DNA of 64,000 bases, from the NCBI GenBank assembly GCA_902362805.1, contig CABIXY010000002.1:682001-746000 (forward strand). Reading direction: 5' to 3'. Below, in pieces: positions 1-7,361 of this stretch. Numbering within the stretch: the stretch's first letter is position 1; each line of letters opens with the position of its first letter. The notes beneath the pieces are model-generated. The model did not search any database and was not told where the DNA came from. It saw nothing but the letters and a program-made list of their open reading frames with translations. A program made the position numbers and the translations under genes. The DNA is from Eubacteriaceae bacterium. Its GTDB lineage: Bacteria > Bacillota > Clostridia > Peptostreptococcales > Anaerovoracaceae.

Positions 1-147
1 ATATTTCAGACTGTCTACAAGAAAATATAGGATTAATACGGAACATCCGATTGCCACAAAAATTCCAAATTCCGGTTTATAGTTTTTTACCAGTACGATA
101 ATCATGACGGCACATAGGGCAAGCGCTGCTATCTTTAGTATTTCCAT
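1..147 (-). CDS. spoIIIAD: Stage III sporulation protein AD, N-terminal part (runs off left edge)
   Basis: The first 49 residues of SpoIIIAD are visible, beginning MEILKIAALALCAVMIIVL and containing two hydrophobic stretches. SpoIIIAD is an inner-forespore/mother-cell membrane component of the SpoIIIA-SpoIIQ channel that keeps the forespore active during engulfment. The ATG at 147 lies 5 bases after the stop of spoIIIAC, as expected in the AA-AB-AC-AD order. The rest of the gene and the remainder of the operon are outside the window. Identity rests on the N-terminal sequence plus operon order. Confidence 0.9.
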   Translation of the reverse strand, partial: MEILKIAALALCAVMIIVLVKNYKPEFGIFVAIGCSVLILYFLVDSLKY

Positions 148-152
148 TTGTC

Positions 153-347
153 TTAAAACTGCATGAAGACTTTGATTGTATCAAAGAATTCTGCCAGCAT
201 CTTCACTATGATGACTAATACGATGATAACGCCTGCCAGAGTGGTCATCATGGCCATCTCCTCCTTGCCTGATTTAATCAAAATCTGATTCAGCAGAGCA
301 ATACATATGCCGATTCCGGCTATCTTAAAAATTACACTAACACCCAA
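153..347 (-). CDS. spoIIIAC: Stage III sporulation protein AC
   Basis: This 64-residue protein has two membrane helices (about residues 3-23 and 34-55) and the family sequence IFKIAGIGICIALLNQIL, typical of SpoIIIAC, a small membrane subunit of the SpoIIIA channel expressed in the mother cell. It starts with TTG; the Shine-Dalgarno TAGGAGG is well placed upstream. That ribosome-binding site directly abuts the end of a dispersed repeat element (363-454), so the only spacer between spoIIIAB and spoIIIAC is the repeat. Size is normal for the family. Confidence 0.93.
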   Translation of the reverse strand: MGVSVIFKIAGIGICIALLNQILIKSGKEEMAMMTTLAGVIIVLVIIVKMLAEFFDTIKVFMQF

Positions 348-362
348 TTTTTATCTTACCTC

Positions 363-454
363 CTAATGGACTTGCCCCAATTTACAAAGTAAAGTGCTGG
401 GAAATCCTTATGCTTTAACGCCCCGGCTTCAGTCGGCTAGGCGTTAGTCGTATA
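363..454 (+). repeat. Dispersed two-hairpin junction element, copy 1
   Basis: A 92-base element runs from CTAATGG to GTCGTATA on the plus strand and fills the spoIIIAB-spoIIIAC junction. Hairpin 1 has inner stem TTTAC-AAA-GTAAA and outer CCCA/TGGG. The invariant linker CCTTATGCTTTAA follows. Hairpin 2 has inner CCG/CGG and outer AACGCC/GGCGTT. Relatives occur at 22543-22594, 27225-27318, 27319-27407, 30314-30407 and 33709-33753. In the mRNA sense of the spoIIIA operon it lies just after the spoIIIAB stop and just before the spoIIIAC ribosome-binding site. Function unknown. Confidence 0.85.
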
Positions 455-455
455 G

Positions 456-977
456 TTAGATGAATACAATTGCTACGACTAAGCCGACAGAAACCCCCAT
501 TTTTCCATACATTCTGCCTTTTGTCTTGATGGACTCTTCTGCTTCAGCTACCTGTCTGTCTAATTGCATGTTCAGTAAACTGAAATGTTCCTGCTGCCTG
601 CTGAAATCGCTTTGTCCAAGAAAATCCCCACACTTTTTCATGATGGAGATATCTTCAAGGGTTAAAGATGAACCGCCGTATATATGATCCACGGCTGTTT
701 TCCAGATTTCTGCAATATTCATATTTTCAAGACTGTAAGCCGAAAGACATTCTCGGAGCAGAATCGTACGCTCCTTGTTATCTGCTGCCTCACTGGCCAG
801 CCTTTCAAAGATCTGGGGCAGAGGTTCCTTAAAATAACTCATTTCAGTAGAAATATGTACGAGAAGTTCTTTGAAGTCGACAAGCAGGATCCGCCGCCTC
901 TTAATCTCGGAAGCTTTATAAAAGCCGATGGTCGTACATGCAGCAAAGGCCATAAGGAGCCCTAAAAACTTAATCAC
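456..977 (-). CDS. spoIIIAB: Stage III sporulation protein AB
   Basis: This is SpoIIIAB of the mother-cell SpoIIIA complex. An N-terminal membrane anchor (IKFLGLLMAFAACTTIGF) is followed by a soluble helical domain with the family-typical RILLVDFKELLVHISTEMSYFKEPLP, shown here only as a description of the region at about residues 28-55, and a C-terminal membrane helix. I chose the GTG at 977 (173 residues, close to the usual 171) because GGGAGG lies 8 bases upstream and the frame then overlaps the end of spoIIIAA by 8 bases. The longer reading from 1013 would add an unlikely N-terminal extension inside spoIIIAA. Confidence 0.92.
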   Translation of the reverse strand: MIKFLGLLMAFAACTTIGFYKASEIKRRRILLVDFKELLVHISTEMSYFKEPLPQIFERLASEAADNKERTILLRECLSAYSLENMNIAEIWKTAVDHIYGGSSLTLEDISIMKKCGDFLGQSDFSRQQEHFSLLNMQLDRQVAEAEESIKTKGRMYGKMGVSVGLVVAIVFI

Positions 978-1848
978 GCAGCACCTCCCTGACTGTGCCA
1001 ACGGCGGGAACATCAGTGAGAAATATGATTACATTAAAAGTTTTATTCTCAATGAGCTCTATGATCTCAGAATTTTGCAGATCCGCAGTATCATTACCGT
1101 GGATTGTCGTGATCACTTTCACCCCGCAGTTTACACAAGTTTTAATTGCAGCAACATCCTCCTTCTTTCCAATTTCGTCAGTGATGATGACCTGGGGCGA
1201 CATAGAACGAATCATCATGATCATCCCTTCTGCCTTGGGACATCCGTCCAGCACATCTACCATCATACCGAAGTGATAGGAACTCACTCCGTTATACATG
1301 CCGGCAATTTCTGAACGTTCGTCACAGATGCCGACCTTGTAGCCTTTCGTGCTGATGTTTCTCGCGATATCACGAATCAAAGTAGTCTTTCCACAATTAG
1401 GCGGTGACACGATTAGGACGTTATTGAGACTTTTATCATCGTTGATAATCAGATGCATCAAGGTATCGGAACATCCGACAATTTCCTTTGAATATCTGAT
1501 ATTAAGGGAACTGATATCGCGAATCAGTGTTACCTTCCCTTTGTCTATTACAGCTTTTCCGCAGATGCCGACCCGGTGGCCTCCATCAATGGTGATGAAC
1601 CCTTTTGCCAGATCTTCTTCATAGGCGTAATAAGAAAATTTCATCAAATTATTTAACAGATTATTAATATCGCTGCCTTCTATTCTGCCTGACAAAGATA
1701 TTCTTTTTCCGCCAGAAAATACTTGGATTTCCCGGCCTTTGTACACCCGTACTTCTTCAATGGCTTCCTTTGTCCACTGATCCAAATTGGTGATCTGATG
1801 CTGAATCTTTGGCGGGAAGCATTGGAATACTTTTTCAAAATGATTCAT
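970..1848 (-). CDS. spoIIIAA: Stage III sporulation protein AA, secretion-type ATPase
   Basis: SpoIIIAA is the cytosolic ATPase of the SpoIIIA channel, related to type II/IV secretion and AAA ATPases. The Walker A motif SPPNCGKTT lies near residue 150, Walker B appears as VIITDEIG, and the conserved FITIDGGHRVGICG region precedes them. The ATG at 1848 (292 residues) follows GGACAAGGTAAGC and is preferred over an in-frame ATG at 1878, which has no ribosome-binding site and falls within a likely sigma-E -10 region. It is the first gene of the operon AA-AB-AC-AD, divergent from the MerR gene. Confidence 0.93.
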   Translation of the reverse strand: MNHFEKVFQCFPPKIQHQITNLDQWTKEAIEEVRVYKGREIQVFSGGKRISLSGRIEGSDINNLLNNLMKFSYYAYEEDLAKGFITIDGGHRVGICGKAVIDKGKVTLIRDISSLNIRYSKEIVGCSDTLMHLIINDDKSLNNVLIVSPPNCGKTTLIRDIARNISTKGYKVGICDERSEIAGMYNGVSSYHFGMMVDVLDGCPKAEGMIMMIRSMSPQVIITDEIGKKEDVAAIKTCVNCGVKVITTIHGNDTADLQNSEIIELIENKTFNVIIFLTDVPAVGTVREVLRD

Positions 1849-1868
1849 AAAGCTTACCTTGTCCTTTC

Positions 1869-1902
1869 CATATATCATATTCTGCGGACAGGCAAATATG
1901 AT
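1869..1902 (-). promoter_or_regulatory. Candidate sigma-E promoter of the spoIIIA operon
   Basis: On the minus strand an ATCATATT box (1895-1902), one base from the sigma-E -35 consensus GTCATATT, is followed about 14 bases later by an ATATGATAT segment that resembles the CATACA-T -10 box. It lies 20-50 bases before the ATG at 1848. spoIIIA operons are under sigma-E control in well-studied spore formers. The match was judged by eye only. Confidence 0.45.
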
Positions 1903-1942
1903 TAGGATTTTAAAATATTTTTTTCTGGCTAGAATCGTAACA

Positions 1943-1984
1943 CTCCACTATAACACCAGACTTTTCATTTGTGTTAAAATACTC
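1943..1984 (+). promoter_or_regulatory. Candidate MerR operator/promoter, site 1 (upstream of merR)
   Basis: The segment starts CTCCACTATAACACC and carries a spaced inverted repeat AACAC...GTGTT followed by TAAAAT (1975-1980), a plausible -10. A clearly related segment with a different but self-complementary pair of arms lies before the ABC genes at 2754-2795. The shared blocks are CTCCACT, CACCA and TTTTCAT. A regulator binding site recognised by the downstream MerR protein is the simplest reading; the -35 box is not consensus. Confidence 0.5.
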
Positions 1985-2007
1985 TAAGAAGTACGGAGGT
2001 AAGAAAA

Positions 2008-2751
2008 TTGAACACATATAAAACATCAGAAGTCGCAGAGATGATTGGTATCCATCCTAATACAGTCCGCCTATATGAGAAATTAGAATTGATTCCTAAA
2101 GCTCAGCGGCTTGCGAACGGTTATCGAGTCTTTACAGATTTTCACGTGGCACAGCTACGGCTTGCACGTATCGCCTTCCAAATTGAAGTCTTGCAGAATG
2201 GCTTGCGTAAGAAAGTCGTCGACATTGTAAAGGTTTCAGCAACTGGAGATTTTGATAGCGCACGCAGATTAACAGAAGAATATTTGAAACAACTCCGCAG
2301 GGAACGTTTACAGGCTGAGGCGGCAGTAAATATTACAGAGCGAATTTTATCAGGAGAACGGGTAGAAAATACGCATTTCATGAAAAGAAAAGAGGTGTCC
2401 GTTTATCTGGGGATTTCGATGGATACCCTGCGGAACTGGGAGATGAATGGCCTGCTGGCTGTAAAACGGAAAGAAAACGGTTATCGCGTTTATACCGATG
2501 AGGATTTGCAGCGCCTAACCATCATTCGCACCTTACGCGTTGCAAATTATTCTTTGGAAGCAATTCTACGCATGCTCTCTCAACTATCAAAAAATCCACA
2601 GGCTGATATCAGGGAACTACTCAATACACCCGATGAGGAAGCAAACATCATCACAGCTTGTGATAAACTAATTTCATCTTTGAAAGAGGCAGTAAAAAAC
2701 GCACAGTTGATGATTGAGATGCTGAAGGACATGAAGACAAAATTTAAATAA
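2008..2751 (+). CDS. MerR-family regulator with two MerR-type HTH domains
   Basis: This 247-residue regulator has two MerR winged-helix domains. The first spans about residues 4-72 (YKTSEVAEMIGIHPNTVRLY and the wing NGYRVFTDFHV). The second spans about 125-192 (MKRKEVSVYLGISMDTLRNW and NGYRVYTDEDLQRL). A helical linker joins them and a coiled C-terminal tail follows. It starts with TTG behind TACGGAGGTAAG. It precedes an ABC exporter on the same strand, and both units carry related dyad sites, so it probably regulates itself and the transporter. The duplication makes it act possibly as a built-in dimer. The effector is unknown. Confidence 0.88.
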   Translation: MNTYKTSEVAEMIGIHPNTVRLYEKLELIPKAQRLANGYRVFTDFHVAQLRLARIAFQIEVLQNGLRKKVVDIVKVSATGDFDSARRLTEEYLKQLRRERLQAEAAVNITERILSGERVENTHFMKRKEVSVYLGISMDTLRNWEMNGLLAVKRKENGYRVYTDEDLQRLTIIRTLRVANYSLEAILRMLSQLSKNPQADIRELLNTPDEEANIITACDKLISSLKEAVKNAQLMIEMLKDMKTKFK

Positions 2752-2753
2752 CC

Positions 2754-2795
2754 CTCCACTTTACCACCAATGTTTTCATCGGTGGTATTCTTTTG
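2754..2795 (+). promoter_or_regulatory. Candidate MerR operator/promoter, site 2 (upstream of ABC genes)
   Basis: The dyad ACCACC...GGTGGT with an 11-12 base spacer containing TTTTCAT lies between merR and the ABC ATPase gene. It aligns over its length with site 1 (1943-1984): CTCCACT, CACCA and TTTTCAT are identical, while the arms differ but remain complementary within each site. It could be a MerR operator or, in RNA, a hairpin. Confidence 0.5.
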
Positions 2796-2820
2796 TTGTA
2801 AAAGAATGGAGGTACAAATT

Positions 2821-3543
2821 ATGGAAGACATCATCAGAGTTAACAACCTGACCAAGACTTACGGAGCGCTGACCGCTGTGGACAAGGTGAATTTGTCTAT
2901 AAAATCTGGCACGGTATTCGGCTTGCTGGGCGCCAACGGAGCAGGCAAAACTACGACCATCGAGTGTATCCTGGGTACAAAAAAGGCTGATGGCGGAACT
3001 GTTTCGATTATGGGGATGAATCCCCATTCTGAACGAAAGAAATTATTTCAAAAGGTGGGTGTACAGTTTCAGGAGGCTGCTTACCAGGATAAGATTACTG
3101 TTGCTGAGTTATGTGAATTTACAACCGCACTCTATGAGAATACGACTGATTTTCTAGAACTTTTATCAAAGTTTGCTATTTCAGACAAGGTAAAAAGCCC
3201 TGTCAAAAATCTATCAGGCGGACAGCGGCAGCGGTTGTTCATCGTTTTAGCGCTGATTCCAAAGCCAGAGGTAGTTTTTTTAGATGAATTGACTACAGGG
3301 CTTGATGCCAGATCTCGCCGAGACGTTTGGAAAACGCTTGCAGGCTTAAAAGAAATGGGACTGACGATTTTTCTCACATCCCATTTTATGGACGAAGTGG
3401 AGGCTCTTTGCGATCAGATCTGTATCTTAAAAAGAGGGGTCATTGTTTTCTATGGCACTGTGACTGAAGCAATCAGGCAAAGCCCCTATGAGAAATTCGA
3501 AGATGCTTATCTATGGTTTACAGATGAGGAGGGATTAAAATAA
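2821..3543 (+). CDS. ABC transporter ATP-binding protein (ABC-2 exporter type)
   Basis: This 240-residue ABC ATPase has Walker A GANGAGKTT near residue 40, the signature LSGGQRQR, Walker B VVFLDE followed by TTGLD, and the switch histidine in TSHFMDE. I chose the ATG at 2821, which lies 8 bases after GGAGG; the longer reading from 2770 would run through the dyad site. It energises the permease encoded immediately downstream (stop and start overlap as TAATG). Exporters of this ABC-2 class usually move drugs, lipids or peptides; the substrate here is not evident. Walker B has the glutamate followed by LTT instead of PT. Confidence 0.93.
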   Translation: MEDIIRVNNLTKTYGALTAVDKVNLSIKSGTVFGLLGANGAGKTTTIECILGTKKADGGTVSIMGMNPHSERKKLFQKVGVQFQEAAYQDKITVAELCEFTTALYENTTDFLELLSKFAISDKVKSPVKNLSGGQRQRLFIVLALIPKPEVVFLDELTTGLDARSRRDVWKTLAGLKEMGLTIFLTSHFMDEVEALCDQICILKRGVIVFYGTVTEAIRQSPYEKFEDAYLWFTDEEGLK

Positions 3544-4286
3544 TGAAGACATTTAGAACAATGATGAAAATTGAACTGAAACTTTCACTGCGCGGTATGG
3601 ATATGCTCTTATTTGCAATCTGCATGCCCATCGTAGTATTGGCGATTTTAGGTATGCTTTACGGAAACAAGCCGGCTTTTGAAGGGGCAGACTACACTTT
3701 CCTGGAGCAGTCCTTTGGCGCACTGACTACGATATCGATTTGTGCAGGCGGTGTCATGGGATTACCTCTGGTGGTGTCCGATTACCGTGATAAAGGTATT
3801 TTGAAGCGATTTCAGGTGACACCGATCAGTCCCCTGCTGATTTTATCGGTACAAGTGGTGATTTACACCCTATATGCACTAATTTCTCTGCTGCTTCTCT
3901 ATCTCTGTGCTGCTATCTTTTTTGACTTCCACTTCCAGGGATCTTTGCTGGAATTTCTAGTCTATTATTTATTGGTAGCCTTATCCATGTTCAGCATCGG
4001 TATCATGGTAGGCGGTGTTGCACCTAATACGAAGACTGCCAGCATTGTGGCCAGCGTGCTCTATTTTCCCATGTTGGTTTTCTCCGGCGCTACCCTGCCC
4101 TATGAGATTATGCCAGCAGCGCTGCAAAAAGTTGCCAGTCTGATGCCGCTGACCCAGGGAATCAAGCTGCTAAAAAATGCCTCTTTGGACTTGCCAGCGG
4201 ACAATATTTTCATTCCCGCCCTCACCATGTCTGCCGTGGCACTGGTTTGTATCGGCATCTCACTTAAGTTTTTTAAGTGGGAATAA
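3543..4286 (+). CDS. ABC-2 type transporter permease
   Basis: This 247-residue integral membrane protein has about six helices and the ABC-2 family arrangement: a cytoplasmic N-terminus (KIELKLSLRGMDMLL), a helix at about 20-40, the conserved cytosolic loop DYRDKGILKRFQVTPISP, then four further helices and a final segment near 225-243. Its start overlaps the stop of the ATPase gene, so the two are translationally coupled and form one exporter. A strong terminator follows 20 bases after the stop. Substrate unknown; regulation is probably by the double-HTH MerR protein. Confidence 0.92.
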   Translation: MKTFRTMMKIELKLSLRGMDMLLFAICMPIVVLAILGMLYGNKPAFEGADYTFLEQSFGALTTISICAGGVMGLPLVVSDYRDKGILKRFQVTPISPLLILSVQVVIYTLYALISLLLLYLCAAIFFDFHFQGSLLEFLVYYLLVALSMFSIGIMVGGVAPNTKTASIVASVLYFPMLVFSGATLPYEIMPAALQKVASLMPLTQGIKLLKNASLDLPADNIFIPALTMSAVALVCIGISLKFFKWE

Positions 4287-4304
4287 ACACCTAGATTCTA
4301 AATC

Positions 4305-4346
4305 AAAAGAGAAGCATCGTCCAGAGGTCGATTTGCTTCTCTTTTT
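4305..4346. terminator. Bidirectional intrinsic terminator
   Basis: An AAAAGAGAAGCA / TGCTTCTCTTTT stem with a partly paired loop is followed by T-rich sequence on both strands. It separates the convergent ABC exporter operon (plus) and the blaI-blaR1-like operon (minus). Confidence 0.85.
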
Positions 4347-4364
4347 GTAAATTCATTCGCAGGT

Positions 4365-6092
4365 TCATTGCCGTTGGTAGAAATAGTCATCTTTTAGCGC
4401 AATCTCGTAATGTTCGCTGTCTTTTGTGGTCTCATTAAGACAATTAATACGTGCTTTCTTTTCATTCGTCGAAATTGTTACGATGCTTTTTTCTATTGTT
4501 TTATTGCTGTTTTTTAAATAGTGATGATAGGTTATGGTACTTTTGCCATCAGTGGATACTTGATAAACGTGGCGTACTCCGCCGATCAGTCGCTCGTTCG
4601 AACCTAACCATGTGTCGTAATCGCTGTACTTTTCAAAAAGAAAACCTATTACTTGGATGGGGAAATTGTAATCGGACAGATTTTTGAAGTCATAATCACC
4701 GTATCGGCCGATCTCAGCTTCTCTTCCTAGCTTGTCCAGATATGCCTTGGCATAAGCTTCCATCTGCGTTTCCAATTGGTCGGAGTAATCTTCACTATGT
4801 AATACTTTTTGATATAAATTCTGCGGAAATATCTCTTTTAAAACTTTTTCATAACTAAAATCACCGGTAGGATATTTTATTTTTTGGAAACGATAGCTTC
4901 CATTGTCTTTCGCCAGATAAATAACCACAGGAATTGCATTTGACTCGCTTCTCGCTAGGAATTTGTCGTCAAAAAAACCATACTTTCTAGTAGAGATGAT
5001 GGCATACACTTTTGTTATAGCGCCTTTTTCGTCTACTTTAAGAATTTTATGCCCTTCAGCGCTGCATTCAGCTTGTACAATATCACGATCTTTTTCTGAC
5101 AGTAATCCTCGGCTGATAGCAGCATCCATATCGCTATCTACTGCAATTTCTGTGGTCGCCAGGCTGGAAGGATTGGTCATAAAGCAGATGACAAATACCA
5201 TGGTAATCGCTGCGGTGAACGTAAGAATCGCCTTTGTTGGCTTATTGAAATGAAGTACATTGACAATGCGATCCTTGACGCCGATTTCACCAAAGGCTAA
5301 CGGACAGATGGACAGTGCCGAATGCTTTATAGAACAGTTCAGCAAAGCATTGGAATATTCTTTTCTCTCATCTATGGTCATATCTTTGACTACTTTTTCG
5401 TCGCAGGCAAGTTCCATATCACGACAGTACATGATAAATCCAACCCACACCAGCGGATTGAACCAGTGTAGCATCAAAATCAGATAAGCCAGCGGTTTTG
5501 TCACATGATCGAGACGTTTGATATGTGCCTCTTCGTGAGCGATAACGTGATGGAATTCTTCATCAATGGAGGCTGGCAGATAAATTCTGGGTCTGAAAAT
5601 CCCCAAGACGAAGGGGGTTTCAATCTCATGACAGAGATAAACCCTGCCCTGCAGCGATTTGGCATGTACTAACCGAATGTCCAATCTGACATAAGAAATT
5701 GCACAGAGGAGTGCCATCACTGCAATTCCCACAATCCAGGCAATCGACAGAATGCCCATATAGATCTGCATGGGATTTGCACTGGCCATCGTTGTCGCAC
5801 CGGAAGTTACCATAACTGAATTCACGGTATTGTCTACCATGCTGATACCGCTGTCGATGTGAGGAATGTAGTCATTCATAATATCTTTGGTAACCGTATG
5901 CCCGCTGGGAATGAGGCTGACTGCGCTTTCTAGTTCCAAAGGGACAGTCAGCCTAAGACCTGCTAACACCCAAAGGAGACAGATGTATTTTCGGGGTATT
6001 TTTTTAGCAAGGATTCTGATCAGCAGGACAGCTGCGATTAAATAGCTGGCTGTGATACTCATGTTCAGAAGTTTGATGAATAATTCGGTCAT
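4365..6092 (-). CDS. M56/BlaR1-like membrane metallopeptidase sensor
   Basis: The 575-residue protein has four membrane segments in its first ~330 residues and a zinc-protease motif HEEAH (in VIAHEEAHIKRLDH) with the downstream ELACDEKV, as in the M56 domain of BlaR1/MecR1. These proteases cleave or trigger loss of the partner repressor BlaI. The region after the last helix (about 240 residues) is not a penicillin-binding domain: I see no SxxK/KTG motifs, so the ligand is probably not a beta-lactam. The start at 6092 is chosen because GGAGG lies just upstream, inside the end of blaI; the stop-start distance is 1 base. Confidence 0.88.
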   Translation of the reverse strand: MTELFIKLLNMSITASYLIAAVLLIRILAKKIPRKYICLLWVLAGLRLTVPLELESAVSLIPSGHTVTKDIMNDYIPHIDSGISMVDNTVNSVMVTSGATTMASANPMQIYMGILSIAWIVGIAVMALLCAISYVRLDIRLVHAKSLQGRVYLCHEIETPFVLGIFRPRIYLPASIDEEFHHVIAHEEAHIKRLDHVTKPLAYLILMLHWFNPLVWVGFIMYCRDMELACDEKVVKDMTIDERKEYSNALLNCSIKHSALSICPLAFGEIGVKDRIVNVLHFNKPTKAILTFTAAITMVFVICFMTNPSSLATTEIAVDSDMDAAISRGLLSEKDRDIVQAECSAEGHKILKVDEKGAITKVYAIISTRKYGFFDDKFLARSESNAIPVVIYLAKDNGSYRFQKIKYPTGDFSYEKVLKEIFPQNLYQKVLHSEDYSDQLETQMEAYAKAYLDKLGREAEIGRYGDYDFKNLSDYNFPIQVIGFLFEKYSDYDTWLGSNERLIGGVRHVYQVSTDGKSTITYHHYLKNSNKTIEKSIVTISTNEKKARINCLNETTKDSEHYEIALKDDYFYQRQ

Positions 6093-6093
6093 G

Positions 6094-6456
6094 CTATTCC
6101 TCCTGGTATGAGTCAATCATATCCTTGATTTCTGCAATTTCCTCCTTCGAAAGAGACTGCTTTTTGGTGAAGGCTGCGATGAACTTCGGCAGAGAGCCAT
6201 CAAAAGTTTTCTCAACAATTTCATGGCTTTCGGCACATTGCACTTCTTCTTTAGAAACGAGAGACGTTACCACCGCACTTTCCGTCTTAACGACACCCCG
6301 CTCAGCCAGTCGTTTGATTACTGTATAGGTGGTCGATTTCTTCCATTGCAGCAGATCAGTGCAGAGTTTTGCCAGTTCACTGCTTTTGATCGGCTCGTGT
6401 TCCCAGAGAATTTGGCAGAATCGATATTCACTGTCAAAAATTTTTGGTATATCCAT
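6094..6456 (-). CDS. BlaI/MecI/CopY-family repressor
   Basis: This 120-residue winged-helix repressor has the family pattern: IPKIFDSEYRFCQILWEHEP at the N-terminus, then KSTTYTVIKRLAERGVV as recognition helix and wing, and a helical dimerisation tail. It pairs with the M56 protease gene downstream in the same operon. The ATG at 6456 follows GGGAGG by 8 bases; an alternative TTG lies two codons upstream. Two palindromes resembling operators sit in the promoter region (6500-6546). In this family, loss of the repressor by proteolysis opens the operon; the target genes here beyond the operon itself cannot be told. Confidence 0.9.
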   Translation of the reverse strand: MDIPKIFDSEYRFCQILWEHEPIKSSELAKLCTDLLQWKKSTTYTVIKRLAERGVVKTESAVVTSLVSKEEVQCAESHEIVEKTFDGSLPKFIAAFTKKQSLSKEEIAEIKDMIDSYQEE

Positions 6457-6499
6457 AAACAAAACCTCCCTTTTGATTCGTTTGAGGTGTAGAAAAAGG

Positions 6500-6558
6500 T
6501 CTAATGCATTAGAACTATCTTATACGAATAGTCTAACCTATTAGACCTATTGTGTCAA
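6500..6558 (-). promoter_or_regulatory. blaI-like promoter with two TCTAAT/ATTAGA-type operators
   Basis: On the minus strand TTGACA (6553-6558) is spaced 17 bases from TAGACT, a usable -10. Two palindromes flank or overlap it: TCTAATGCATTAGA (6500-6513) and GTCTAACCTATTAGAC (6531-6546). Both share the half-site TCTAA/TTAGA, differing from the classical BlaI TACA/TGTA half-sites. Autorepression by the downstream BlaI-like protein is the likely role. Confidence 0.65.
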
Positions 6559-6574
6559 GGCTTTTATTTTGCTG

Positions 6575-7165
6575 TCAAATGGTATATTCTCTCAAAATGA
6601 TTTCCACTGTTTTAGCAGCTTCCTCCACTAAAGAATAGCTCCCTTGGCAGATGCACCAATCAAAAGTAATACCTCTGACCAGCTTCATCAAGAACTCTGT
6701 GGCCTGTGCAGGATTGATTTCTTCGCGCAATTGACCTGATGAGACGCCCTCTTCTAAACTTTCCTGGATAAAGCGATAAGGGTAGCGTTCTGTGCTGAGA
6801 GTATATTTGTTGCCCGTGGTAAGGGTATATTTATACACGTCGCTGATAAATTTCCACCCCAGGTTCTCCATGACCAAATTAGCTTCTCTGAAGAGGCCAA
6901 GAATTTTTTCCTGGCAATCAGCGTAGATGTCTTTCCTCATGCTTTCTTCGATGTAGGCATCTATGCTCTGATAGCCTCTTTCAATGATACTCTCCTTTGA
7001 AGGGAAATGATGATAAAAAGCCCCTACAGATACGCCGGCGGCTTGACAGATATCGATTACTTTAACCGCATCCATCCCTTTTTCTTTGAAGAGGCCGAGG
7101 GCGATTTCGAGAATTTTAATTCTAGTTTCCATTGCTTGTTGTTTTCTACTTGTGCTTTCTTTCAT
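6575..7165 (-). CDS. TetR-family regulator
   Basis: This 196-residue regulator has an N-terminal HTH of TetR type (residues about 12-58: RIKILEIALGLFKEKG, then GVSVGAFYHHFPSKESI) and a helical ligand-binding C-terminal region. SD AGGAGACGGCT precedes the ATG. It is divergent from a polytopic membrane protein gene across a 196-base region with a consensus promoter and palindromes, so it probably represses that gene and itself. The ligand is unknown. Confidence 0.9.
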   Translation of the reverse strand: MKESTSRKQQAMETRIKILEIALGLFKEKGMDAVKVIDICQAAGVSVGAFYHHFPSKESIIERGYQSIDAYIEESMRKDIYADCQEKILGLFREANLVMENLGWKFISDVYKYTLTTGNKYTLSTERYPYRFIQESLEEGVSSGQLREEINPAQATEFLMKLVRGITFDWCICQGSYSLVEEAAKTVEIILREYTI

Positions 7166-7225
7166 AGCCGTCTCCTATCTGTTTTCTTTATTTATTCTAA
7201 CATATTTTTATGCCTTTTTAAATAA

Positions 7226-7292
7226 TTGACATTTCTGAATATTCGAGTTATAATTTTTACAGAACTAGATTCGGTGAATTTAATTCTGTAAA
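7226..7292 (+). promoter_or_regulatory. Consensus sigma-A promoter and candidate TetR operator
   Basis: TTGACA (7226-7231) and TATAAT (7249-7254) are separated by 17 bases. The spacer contains the palindrome GAATATTC (7237-7244). Just downstream of the -10, TTTACAGAA (7256-7264) is repeated as TTCTGTAAA (7284-7292). One of these is probably the operator for the divergent TetR gene. The promoter drives the membrane protein gene at 7362. Confidence 0.65.
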
Positions 7293-7361
7293 TGCTGCTA
7301 TATTTATAATGTCTTTGCTGCTGATATTCATTTTCAGCGAAAGGCAAGTGAGGAGGAACTT

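Noticed and set aside
4365-6092. True BlaR1 beta-lactam sensor
   Set aside because: No SxxK, SxN or KTG motifs in the C-terminal region.
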